A DNA stretch of 11,493 bases from JBFJWU01 sp041623475 [NCBI: bacterium] (GCA_041623475.1 JBFJWU010000076.1:1-11493), one strand, 5' to 3'. Shown: positions 1 to 5,869, counted from the first letter of the stretch. Program-made: numbers and translations. The notes: a model not told the origin generated them from the sequence alone.

Positions 1-229
1 GCCGCCAATTGTTCAGGTAGCTGCCAAATTCCAGATAGGCATAGTTGCGTCCGGCCATGTCCAGAATTCGGCGCGCCCGACGGCAGTGCGGGTTCTGTGC
101 CATCCCGACGACGACAATTCGGCTCTTGCCGATTTCAGCCTGGACCTCATCGACGATCTCGCGCCGGTTGTGGGCAATCTTTTCACGAATTGCCGAATGA
201 ATCATGTCAAGTTCGAGTATCTGCCGCAT
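1..229 (-). CDS. Glutaredoxin-like protein, N-terminal 76 residues (runs off left edge)
   Basis: The reading frame opens with ATG at 229 on the minus strand, preceded by a GGAG ribosome site about 10 bases upstream, and stays open to the window edge. Residues 1-35 form a charged helix. A thioredoxin-fold start follows: beta strand SRIVVVG at 36-42, then the active-site loop AQNPHC at 44-49 and a basic helix. The segment ending YLEFGSYLNNWR at 65-76 matches my memory of glutaredoxin-domain proteins of marine gammaproteobacteria. A normal glutaredoxin carries CPxC with the first Cys as nucleophile. Here that position is Asn46 and only Cys49 remains, so classical dithiol chemistry is unlikely. 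The C-terminal half, with the glutathione-binding cis-Pro region, lies outside the window. The family call rests on the loop and on remembered similarity only. Confidence 0.6.
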   Translation of the reverse strand, partial: MRQILELDMIHSAIREKIAHNRREIVDEVQAEIGKSRIVVVGMAQNPHCRRARRILDMAGRNYAYLEFGSYLNNWR

Positions 230-287
230 TTTTGGTTGTCTCCAGGATCGTATCTACACAACGGTACGCAATGACCGTCATCCAGAA

Positions 288-299
288 ATGATTAATCAT
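288..299. repeat. 12-base perfect palindrome, possible operator
   Basis: ATGATTAATCAT is identical to its reverse complement. It lies about 60 bases upstream of the start of the minus-strand glutaredoxin-like gene, a plausible place for a dimeric regulator. No well-placed promoter hexamers were found beside it, so its role is a guess. Confidence 0.25.
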
Positions 300-452
300 C
301 CCAGGAACCACGACCTGGCTAACCAATCGATGGCCCGACATGATTCTGGACGTTATACGAATGCCGCTACAGGATGACATGTTAACGGTGTCGGTGGTTT
401 GAACTGCAAGAAGCCCGACCTGAACCATATCTAACAGGAGTATAGACATACC

Positions 453-470
453 GGAGACAGGTACTGTCCC
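453..470. repeat. REP-like short hairpin
   Basis: GGAGACAG and CTGTCCCC face each other around a three-base GTA loop, with one mismatch in an eight-pair stem. Motifs of the form GGGGACAGTACC are common beside REP-associated (RAYT, Y1-type) transposases in gammaproteobacteria, as I recall. No transposase is present here. The element sits directly against the TATAAT box, so it may affect expression of the 39-residue peptide gene. Confidence 0.35.
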
Positions 471-471
471 C

Positions 472-477
472 TATAAT
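472..477 (+). promoter_or_regulatory. Candidate -10 box for the small peptide / ceramidase pair
   Basis: A perfect TATAAT lies about 45 bases before the ATG at 524. No good -35 hexamer is found at 16-18 bases spacing, because that position is taken by the hairpin. The site may need an activator or may be fortuitous. Confidence 0.3.
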
Positions 478-523
478 CAAAGTAACCCGGTAAGATCAAA
501 GCGCACACCAAAGGAATCCCGAC

Positions 524-643
524 ATGGCCGGATTAATCCCCCTGCTTATTGCATTTGGTATTGGCTACGCAGTTGGTGAAGCCCGCGGGCGCGCGCGCGG
601 CAGACTGGAGGCGGGCACGGCCCCACCCCGCGACGTCAACTGA
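524..643 (+). CDS. 39-residue small membrane protein
   Basis: This short frame starts with ATG at 524 behind an AGGAA ribosome site (512-516) and ends at TGA 641-643. Residues 1-18 are a hydrophobic helix with small-residue spacing (AGLIPLLIAFGIGYAVG), enough for one membrane span or a membrane anchor. It is followed by a strongly basic Gly/Arg/Ala stretch (EARGRARGRLE) and a short polar tail. By the positive-inside rule the tail would lie in the cytoplasm. It stands 26 bases upstream of the ceramidase-like gene on the same strand and is likely co-transcribed with it. I do not recognise the family. The ribosome site and clean hydrophobic/basic design support a real gene, but its length makes this uncertain. 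Confidence 0.55.
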   Translation: MAGLIPLLIAFGIGYAVGEARGRARGRLEAGTAPPRDVN

Positions 644-669
644 CGGCCTTCTGAACGAGTCAGAGCAGC

Positions 670-1386
670 GTGACATTCAGTTTCTGCGATGCGGCGCATC
701 TTGTGCCTCCGACGATCGAGTTTTGTGAACGCCGACTTTGTCAGTTCCCCGCAGAGCCGGCAAACGCGTGGTCCAACCTGGCCTACGTGTTGTTCGGGCT
801 GCTTATCTTGCGCCTGGCAAAACGTGAACAACGCTGGAACCTGTGGCCTGCTGGCGTAACCGCAATACTGATCGGATTCTGCAGTTTTTCGTTTCACGCA
901 TATCCGGTCTTCCTGACTGAATTCGTGGATCTGTTCAGCATGTACCTGCTGAGCATCTACATGCTGGCTGTCCAACTGTACCGTGCTCTTGGGTGGGGAA
1001 TACGCAATTCGGTCGCAGCATATTTCCTGCTGCTGACGTGCAGCACAATGGTTCTTTGGTGGGCGAGGGAACCCGGCATTACTATTTTTTCAATTCAGAT
1101 CGTCGGCGCACTGGCCCTTGAAGCCTGGATCGCAAGCAGGCAACGGGACAATCCGACGGAGTACCGATATTTCTTTGTCCTGATCGGTTTTTTCGCCCTT
1201 TCTCTGGGATTCTGGCTGCTTGACCTGCACCGGATTGTCTGCATCCCCGACAACCACCTGTTGCAGGGACACGCCCTGTGGCACATAACCAATAGTACAT
1301 GCTTCTACTGGATGTATCGCTATGCCGCCCAGTTCGACTGGTCACGGGCCGCCTTCTGGGGGTCAACCTCGGGGTCGTCGTCCTGA
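670..1386 (+). CDS. Alkaline ceramidase-like integral membrane hydrolase (CREST superfamily)
   Basis: This 238-residue protein with about seven hydrophobic segments has the layout of the alkaline ceramidase family (PF05875). These enzymes use a zinc ion to hydrolyse amide bonds in lipids such as ceramide. The metal and catalytic set of human ACER3 (Ser77, His81, Asp92, His217, His221) is fully matched by Ser72, His76, Asp87, His201 and His205, with the same internal spacing (S-x3-H-x10-D and HALWH). The N-terminal part carries WSNLAY at 34-39 and an IEFCE segment near 16-20, where eukaryotic members bind calcium. The start is GTG at 670, with only a weak ribosome site. The 3' end overlaps the convergent VTT-like gene by 24 bases. 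The bacterial substrate is unknown: an N-acyl lipid such as ceramide or an ornithine-type lipid is possible. The fold assignment is strong, the substrate is inference. Confidence 0.8.
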   Translation: MTFSFCDAAHLVPPTIEFCERRLCQFPAEPANAWSNLAYVLFGLLILRLAKREQRWNLWPAGVTAILIGFCSFSFHAYPVFLTEFVDLFSMYLLSIYMLAVQLYRALGWGIRNSVAAYFLLLTCSTMVLWWAREPGITIFSIQIVGALALEAWIASRQRDNPTEYRYFFVLIGFFALSLGFWLLDLHRIVCIPDNHLLQGHALWHITNSTCFYWMYRYAAQFDWSRAAFWGSTSGSSS

Positions 1387-2016
1387 TTTTCCGGCCCCCA
1401 GCCACCGCCGTCCCTGGGTACCAATCACCAGGATGATGCAGACAATCGTCAGCGGCAGGACATATCGTCGTGCAAACGTGATCAGGATCGTAACCTGGTC
1501 CGCGAGCGCGGCACCGGCGAAATAAAAGAGCGAAATCCAGGTCAAATGGCCGGCGATCGTAATTGCCAGAAAAACCGGAAAACGCATGCGAACCTTTGCG
1601 GCCAGCGTACAAACCAGGCTCGCGGGAACAAAGTACAGAATGACAAAGCCGTAGCGAACGAAAACCGATTCGACCGTGCTGATCAACTCGTCGAATTCAG
1701 GGGATCGTTTCTTGGCCCAGTCCAGTATTTCGTCAGCATACTCCTGTCCAAGCCCGAAGAAGATGACCGAACTGAACAATCGTCTGGCAAGGGCTATACC
1801 GAATATCACGGACGCTGGCGCCAGTGGTACAAGCAATACGATATTGCGACCATTCGGATTCATTGCCAGCATCAGGCGCGGGGCTTCAGTAAGTAGCGTT
1901 GGCAGCAGTGCACTGGCTGTACCAGCCACCGCAATCATCATTAACAGCATCCAGAAATAGACCGACCTGCGCAACGGTTTCTTTTTCAGGACTGGAATAA
2001 TGGCACCGGAGTTCAT
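1363..2016 (-). CDS. DedA/VTT-like multispanning membrane protein
   Basis: The 217-residue version begins at ATG 2016. An in-frame TTG at 2049 would add 11 residues but has no ribosome site. Hydrophobic segments lie near residues 18-40, 56-86, 117-138, 142-168 and 185-205, and the protein ends in a basic tail (GRRWLGAGKSGRRPRG). The stretch from about 115 to 170, a YGFVILYFVPASL segment followed by an amphipathic part and AGHLTWISLFYFAG, resembles the re-entrant helix and glycine-rich helix of VTT (SNARE-associated/DedA) proteins, which include phospholipid scramblases and flippases. The usual DedA F-x-R-x-x-P arginine is not seen, so this is a divergent member or a look-alike. It converges on the ceramidase-like gene with a 24-base tail overlap. 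Confidence 0.55.
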   Translation of the reverse strand: MNSGAIIPVLKKKPLRRSVYFWMLLMMIAVAGTASALLPTLLTEAPRLMLAMNPNGRNIVLLVPLAPASVIFGIALARRLFSSVIFFGLGQEYADEILDWAKKRSPEFDELISTVESVFVRYGFVILYFVPASLVCTLAAKVRMRFPVFLAITIAGHLTWISLFYFAGAALADQVTILITFARRYVLPLTIVCIILVIGTQGRRWLGAGKSGRRPRG

Positions 2017-2160
2017 GCGGGATATGGTCTCACAACCGCCCACAGGCAATCATTATTCACTGAGCGATCAGAAATACCGATGCCGGCCGCCCTGTTCGCA
2101 CCGCCCAGATAAGCGTCCAAATTACCCACCAACGCCAAATTTATCGATAGGCAACCCTGT

Positions 2161-2189
2161 TTGCATAATCCTGAAACGTTCTTTATAAT
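2161..2189 (+). promoter_or_regulatory. Promoter of the BLUF operon
   Basis: TATAAT at 2184-2189 is a perfect -10 box. TTGCAT at 2161-2166 is a weak -35 at the ideal 17-base spacing. Transcription would start near 2196 and give a short leader to the GTG at 2222. The weak -35 and flanking palindromes suggest a controlled promoter. Confidence 0.5.
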
Positions 2190-2203
2190 GTTTTTGAACG
2201 TTT
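2174..2203. promoter_or_regulatory. Paired AACGTT operator flanking the -10 box of the BLUF operon
   Basis: AAACGTTC (2174-2181) and GAACGTTT (2196-2203) form a perfect inverted repeat with a 14-base spacer that contains the -10 box. Each arm also contains the six-base palindrome AACGTT, and the two centres are 22 bases apart, about two helical turns, so both would face the same side of the DNA. A dimeric or tetrameric repressor binding here would block RNA polymerase directly. The regulator is not in the window and cannot be named. Confidence 0.5.
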
Positions 2204-2221
2204 TAATAAAGGAGCAAGAAC

Positions 2222-2698
2222 GTGGAACTTACTCAACTTGTATATGTCAGTGTGCGCAAGTCAACGTGCACCGAATATGACATCAACGCAATCCTGCGGT
2301 CATCCCAGAAGAATAACGCCGGTCTGGATATTACAGGGGTCCTGCTTTACTCGGACACCCATTTTTTTCAATATCTCGAGGGCGACAAGGGAATCATCAC
2401 CGATCTGTATGAGCGAATCAAGGATGACGATCGTCATAGCAACGTCGTGCTGATTACCCGAACGCCAATCACGTCGCGCACGTTCCCCAGTTGGCAGATG
2501 GCTGGCAAACGCTACGAACAGAACAGTATCGAGTTCCAGACCGCACTTTCACCGAACGAGCGCGCGTTGTTCCGAAGCATGCTGGACGGTGATTCGAGCA
2601 ACGGTGATCGCGCACTGGGATTGATGAAGAAACTGTTTAAGACAAAAACGAAAGGAGGCCAGCGCAATGAACGAAGAACTGCAACGGCGCTTGGCTGA
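2222..2698 (+). CDS. BLUF-domain blue-light photoreceptor
   Basis: This 158-residue protein starts with GTG at 2222 behind GGAG (2211-2214). Residues 1-95 are a BLUF domain, which binds FAD and shifts its hydrogen-bond network under blue light. The key residues fall at the same numbers as in cyanobacterial PixD (Slr1694): Tyr8 (LVYVS), Asn32 (KNNAGLDITGVLLY), Gln50 (FFQYLEGD), Trp91 and Met93 (SWQMAG). The chromophore site therefore looks intact. Residues 100-145 form the usual C-terminal cap helices, and the last 15 or so are basic and probably disordered. No catalytic output domain is present, so it would signal by protein-protein contact, as PixD and PapB do. The gene heads a five-gene cluster, and its last 32 bases overlap the next gene, a possible partner. 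Confidence 0.92.
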   Translation: MELTQLVYVSVRKSTCTEYDINAILRSSQKNNAGLDITGVLLYSDTHFFQYLEGDKGIITDLYERIKDDDRHSNVVLITRTPITSRTFPSWQMAGKRYEQNSIEFQTALSPNERALFRSMLDGDSSNGDRALGLMKKLFKTKTKGGQRNERRTATALG

Positions 2699-2888
2699 TA
2701 TCCGGGCCATCGAATTTGGCGACGACACTGTCGAAATCGCCTCAACGCTGAACCTGGTCCTGACATTTTATGAGGCGGATGACGAGCCGGAAATCATTGG
2801 CGCATGTAAAGCCAAACTGGAAGAAGGTGTCGCTCGACTTGAGGTACTGGGTCAAAACGAACTGGCACAGGAATACGCCGTCAATTAG
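2667..2888 (+). CDS. 73-residue acidic helical protein of unknown function
   Basis: ATG at 2667 follows a very strong ribosome site (AAAGGAGG, 2651-2658) embedded in the BLUF coding region, and the gene overlaps the BLUF 3' end by 32 bases in another frame. The protein is acidic and predicted mainly helical: a first helix near residues 1-14, an ISTLNLVL-like amphipathic helix near 22-34, and a third from about 42 to 68 (EIIGACKAKLEEGVARLEVLG). It has no signal peptide, membrane span or metal motif, and a single Cys at 46. I do not recognise the family. Tight coupling to a BLUF protein with no output domain makes a downstream binding partner a reasonable guess. A small ferritin or transporter accessory is the alternative. 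Confidence 0.8.
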   Translation: MNEELQRRLADIRAIEFGDDTVEIASTLNLVLTFYEADDEPEIIGACKAKLEEGVARLEVLGQNELAQEYAVN

Positions 2889-2920
2889 TTGGGGCAATAC
2901 ACCACAGAAAGGAATAGAAC

Positions 2921-3346
2921 GTGGACAAAGAAACAATGATCGCAAACTTGAACAATGATCTGGCCGGAGAGCTCGGGGCCATTATTCAGTACATCACGTA
3001 CGCGGCCCGAACGACGGGGCCATACCGCCCGCAACTGTCCGAATTCTTCCTGGCAGAAGTCAGCGACGAGCAGAAGCACGCTGAATTCCTTGCCAAAAAG
3101 ATTGTTGCTCTCGGCGGGACGCCGACAACCGTGCCTCGCCCCGTGCCTGAGTCCCGGTCAAATCGAGACATGCTGGAAGCAGTCGCCGAGGCAGAAGCAC
3201 GCGCGGTGTCTGACTATTCTGAACGAGCCCGACAGGCGGAAGCGTTTGGTGACAAAGGGCTGGCCGTAGAATTGGAAGATATGGTCCGTGACGAATCGGG
3301 GCACCTTGAAGAAACGCAGCGCATTCTCAAGGACTGGCCGTCATGA
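2921..3346 (+). CDS. Ferritin-like di-iron protein
   Basis: This 141-residue protein starts with GTG at 2921 after AAAGGAA and has the four-helix ferritin-like layout. Helix A carries Glu17 (GELGAIIQY). Helix B has E50-x-x-H53 (DEQKHAE). Helix C carries an acidic patch at Glu90/Glu92, and helix D has E125-x-x-H128 (DESGHLEE). Two ExxH motifs plus the helix A and C glutamates are the standard carboxylate/His di-iron set. Such proteins oxidise and store iron or consume peroxide. The length is at the short end, close to bacterioferritin cores and Dps-related proteins. No heme-ligand Met was identified. The stop overlaps the next gene's start (ATGA at 3343-3346), indicating translational coupling. 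Whether it forms a 24-mer shell or a dimer cannot be told. Confidence 0.8.
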   Translation: MDKETMIANLNNDLAGELGAIIQYITYAARTTGPYRPQLSEFFLAEVSDEQKHAEFLAKKIVALGGTPTTVPRPVPESRSNRDMLEAVAEAEARAVSDYSERARQAEAFGDKGLAVELEDMVRDESGHLEETQRILKDWPS

Positions 3347-4344
3347 AACTTAACACCGTGAAACCTCGAAATACCGACTGGCGCAACGTTTATGAACTGC
3401 GCCCTGTCGTTCTGATATCTGCGTGCCTGGCGCAGGTGCCGGTTCGCTTTAGCGGTGACACCGCATCCAACAAGCACGTCAAACGCATACTCCCGGGTGT
3501 TGACCTGGTCCCTGTTTGCCCTGAAATGTCCATCGGACTTGGAACGCCACGCCCGACGCTGCGACTGGTCAAGCACGCCGACGATATTCGCCTGATACAA
3601 CCGGACGGCCAGGTCGACCGTACGGATGCAATGCACGCGTTTTCAAACTCAGTGGTTGCAGGCTTCGACGTTGACGGCATCCTCCTCAAAGCCTACTCAC
3701 CGACGTGTGGACCAAGGGGTGTAAAAGTATACAACGAGGCGGGAACAGGCCTGCACCCGGTCACAACAGCTGGCGTTTTTGCGAAATTATTGCTGCAGGC
3801 CCAACCAGACGTAGCAACCGAAGACGAAGGCAGATTGAATGATGCCAGCCTTCGCCAGGCATTCCTGATTCGGATCTACGCTTCGGCACGCTGGCGGGCA
3901 TTCCGTGAAACAGCGAAACGGCTGGCGGACTTACAGGAATTCCACGCGGCAAACAAGATTCTCTACTACGCCTTTCACCCTGACGTACTGCGGGAAATGG
4001 GTGACATAGCGGCTGGCCACGGTAGTTGCAATCTGGACAGTTGTCTGGAGGATTATGCAGCAGCATATTTCCGCCTGCTTGCCAGCATGCCAACCCGCGG
4101 GCGCTGGGTAAATGCCCTGCAACACGCGTCGGGATTTGTATCCCGATCAATTACACCCGCGCAGCGGCAGCAGGTCAGCCAGACGATATCCGCGTTCGCA
4201 GATGCGCTGGTTCCCCTGTCTGTTCCGGTTTTTCAACTGCGTGCCCTGGCCGAAGCCAATTGCTCGGGGTATTTGTCGAAACAGACGTTCTGGGAGCCCT
4301 GGCCGCTGGCGCTGGCCCAACCCGACTCATCTGTGGCAACATAG
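3343..4344 (+). CDS. TudS-type thiouracil desulfidase (DUF523) fused to DUF1722
   Basis: Residues 20-160 match DUF523. Its three conserved cysteines are present as Cys28 (ISACLAQVPVRFSG), Cys59 (VPVCPEMSIGLGTPR) and Cys122 (SPTCGPRG). In TudS enzymes these hold a catalytic [4Fe-4S] cluster that removes sulfur from 4-thiouracil or 4-thio-UMP, which arise from tRNA thiouridine. Residues 185-310 match DUF1722 (FHAANKILYYAFH, then MGDIAA), the domain of E. coli YbgA, which lies next to the photolyase gene phr. The same fusion is linked with light-induced gene sets in other proteobacteria, as I recall. Here no photolyase follows, and the next gene is a metal transporter. Translation is coupled to the ferritin-like gene through ATGA. 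The domain call is firm. Desulfidase activity of the fusion is inferred from the family. Confidence 0.88.
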   Translation: MKLNTVKPRNTDWRNVYELRPVVLISACLAQVPVRFSGDTASNKHVKRILPGVDLVPVCPEMSIGLGTPRPTLRLVKHADDIRLIQPDGQVDRTDAMHAFSNSVVAGFDVDGILLKAYSPTCGPRGVKVYNEAGTGLHPVTTAGVFAKLLLQAQPDVATEDEGRLNDASLRQAFLIRIYASARWRAFRETAKRLADLQEFHAANKILYYAFHPDVLREMGDIAAGHGSCNLDSCLEDYAAAYFRLLASMPTRGRWVNALQHASGFVSRSITPAQRQQVSQTISAFADALVPLSVPVFQLRALAEANCSGYLSKQTFWEPWPLALAQPDSSVAT

Positions 4345-4379
4345 GCAACCGGCACGCCCAGGCGTCGCCTTGCCGGCTA

Positions 4380-4405
4380 CGACGGACCTGAATAATTGTC
4401 CGTCG
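4380..4405 (+). repeat. Perfect 8-bp hairpin between desulfidase and transporter genes
   Basis: CGACGGAC (4380-4387) and GTCCGTCG (4398-4405) pair perfectly around a ten-base AT-rich loop. No T-run follows, so it is not a standard intrinsic terminator. It could be an operator, an RNA processing or stability element, or an attenuator that lowers expression of the transporter relative to upstream genes. Confidence 0.5.
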
Positions 4406-4425
4406 CAGCGAATTGAGTGTATTGT
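4396..4425 (+). promoter_or_regulatory. Weak candidate internal promoter before the transporter gene
   Basis: TTGTCC (4396-4401) and TATTGT (4420-4425) are each four of six matches to sigma70 boxes, with 18 bases spacing. The -35 lies within the hairpin arm, so a protein bound to the palindrome could control it. Evidence is slight. Confidence 0.2.
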
Positions 4426-4463
4426 GTTCGGATAGAGGCGAACATCGTCAGGCGGCACAGCTT

Positions 4464-5210
4464 ATGTCATCGGTACCGGCCGAACACAGCCATGATCCCA
4501 ACGCAATTTCAACCAGACTGGACCAACTGAACGAGGCCCCATACATCGACGACGCGGTGCTCGGCGCGATTGACGGCAGCGTTACAACAGTGGCTATTGT
4601 TGCTGGTGCGCTCGGGGCACAATTGTCCGGCCTGACCGTACTCATCCTGGGTGTGGCCAACTTGCTGGCCGATGGGGTCAGCATGGCGGTCGGTAATTAT
4701 CAACGCGCGCGCAGCGATGAAAAGCACCACGCGTCAGTCAGGCGTATCGAAGAATCCCATATCGACCATCACCCCCAAGGCGAACGGGAAGAAATCCGTC
4801 AGATCTACGCCCGCAAGGGCTTTCAGCCACCGTTGCTGGACGACATCGTTGACACGATTACACAGGACCGCGATCGTTGGGTCCAGACCATGTTGCAGGA
4901 AGAATGGGGCCTGGCAATGTCCAGCCAGAGCCCGGTCCGGGTCGGCATTGTCACATTCGTGTCATTTGTCGCTGCGGGTGCAATCCCGCTTTTGCCGTTT
5001 CTGTGGCAGGCATCCGGAGAATCGCCCGTCGGTGTCGGTGCCAGTGCGGCTCTGGCGGGTGCAACGTTTGTCGCTATTGGCGTATTGCGGGCCCGTATTT
5101 TTGGCGAGAACGTCTTGTTGGGCGGACTGGGCACACTGGGGACCGGTGGGGGCGCAGCATTTCTTGCCTATGCGGTCGCGTGGGGCCTGGCCACGGCTTA
5201 CGGCATTTAG
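4464..5210 (+). CDS. VIT1/CCC1-family metal (iron/manganese) transporter
   Basis: This 248-residue protein starts at ATG 4464, behind a weak AGGCGG. A TTG at 4413 in the same frame would add 17 poorly hydrophobic residues and has no ribosome site. TM1 (about 30-52) carries the family signature AVLGAIDGSV with Asp37, equivalent to the translocation Asp43 of eucalyptus VIT1. TM2 (56-80) ends in SMAVGNYQRARSDEKH with Met74. A cytoplasmic Glu/Asp-rich hinge (about 85-150, including EESHIDHH and QEEWGL) corresponds to the metal-binding domain, and TM3-TM5 fill 157-246. The family exports Fe2+ or Mn2+ from the cytosol by proton antiport. Its position beside a ferritin-like gene recalls MbfA, in which both parts are one polypeptide. 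It converges on a lipoprotein gene with a six-base gap and no clear terminator. Confidence 0.88.
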   Translation: MSSVPAEHSHDPNAISTRLDQLNEAPYIDDAVLGAIDGSVTTVAIVAGALGAQLSGLTVLILGVANLLADGVSMAVGNYQRARSDEKHHASVRRIEESHIDHHPQGEREEIRQIYARKGFQPPLLDDIVDTITQDRDRWVQTMLQEEWGLAMSSQSPVRVGIVTFVSFVAAGAIPLLPFLWQASGESPVGVGASAALAGATFVAIGVLRARIFGENVLLGGLGTLGTGGGAAFLAYAVAWGLATAYGI

Positions 5211-5216
5211 CCAGAC

Positions 5217-5681
5217 TTATTCGACGACAAATGCCGCGTTATTCGGCCACAGGTCATAGGGAGCAATACACGCAAATGTTCGCTCTCGGAAGTGGTCAAG
5301 CAGGGAACTGCTGGCAATATCAACCGCGACCTTGCCTTCCTTCCGGCAGTGCGATGTCGACAGGCTCGCTGCGTCCTGCTCGTTTTTGAGGTCACTATGG
5401 TAGCGGACCGAGATCGAATCCGGTGTAGCGGCATAGACCCAGATCGGCCGAACACACAGGTACGACGAGTCTTGCTGTCCACCGGGCCGCCCGGATCGGG
5501 TTTCCAGCACAGACTGCAGATCTGATCGCCCGCAGATTCGCGATGCACGGCGATCTGCATCCGAGTTCGTGTAATAGTCGTGCCTCAGGGTCAACATCGG
5601 TGACGAGTTGTAGATCACTTGTATACCTGGGGCACAAGAAGCGACCCCCAGCAGCAAAAGTAAGATTAGAATCCGGTTCAC
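5217..5681 (-). CDS. Small cysteine-containing lipoprotein, unknown function
   Basis: This 154-residue protein starts with GTG at 5681. Residues 1-16 are a short lipoprotein signal peptide (Met-Asn-Arg, then an Ile/Leu-rich core) ending in the lipobox VASC, with lipidation predicted at Cys16. The residue after Cys is Ala, which favours outer-membrane sorting under the Lol rule. The mature part holds four further cysteines (50, 76, 112, 138), enough for two disulfides in the periplasm. I recognise no domain. The ribosome site is weak. The gene is convergent with the transporter gene and shares an upstream AT-rich region with the recombinase gene on the other strand. Confidence 0.65.
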   Translation of the reverse strand: MNRILILLLLLGVASCAPGIQVIYNSSPMLTLRHDYYTNSDADRRASRICGRSDLQSVLETRSGRPGGQQDSSYLCVRPIWVYAATPDSISVRYHSDLKNEQDAASLSTSHCRKEGKVAVDIASSSLLDHFRERTFACIAPYDLWPNNAAFVVE

Positions 5682-5733
5682 GGTGGCGGTAGACCCCGGC
5701 TTGTGACGGCACCAGGGTGCCTGCCATTTTTGT

Positions 5734-5762
5734 TTGTCAATAAATTACTGGTTTTATATAAA
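5734..5762 (+). promoter_or_regulatory. Near-consensus sigma70 promoter upstream of the recombinase
   Basis: TTGTCA (5734-5739) and TATAAA (5757-5762), each five of six matches to consensus, are separated by exactly 17 bases in a locally AT-rich stretch. Transcription would begin near 5769 and leave a leader of about 100 bases before the ATG at 5870. Confidence 0.6.
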
Positions 5763-5869
5763 AGTAGCAAATTTGGTATACATGAATCGGCATTGAGGTT
5801 GTTTGAAGAACACGGGACTACGCAACATTGGCCGGAAGAAAGCACAGAAAAACAAAACGAGTTTCGCCA

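Larger units (their letters stand above)
230..523. other. Intergenic region between glutaredoxin-like gene and small membrane peptide
   Basis: This stretch of about 290 bases holds no convincing gene. It contains a perfect 12-base palindrome (ATGATTAATCAT, 288-299), a short hairpin at 453-470 and a TATAAT box at 472-477. The open frame on the minus strand across 207-449 has no recognisable composition or family signature and overlaps the glutaredoxin-like start, so I treat it as chance. Confidence 0.5.

Noticed and set aside
1082-1612. 176-codon minus-strand open frame
   Set aside because: It lies across the ceramidase-like and VTT-like genes in another frame, and its Arg/Pro/Cys-rich composition is typical of a shadow frame.
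4413-4463. TTG start extending the transporter by 17 residues
   Set aside because: No ribosome site precedes the TTG, and the added residues do not resemble the family N-terminus; ATG 4464 is preferred.
5200-5230. Bidirectional terminator between the transporter and the small lipoprotein
   Set aside because: The six-base gap and flanks show no stable GC stem followed by a T-run on either strand.
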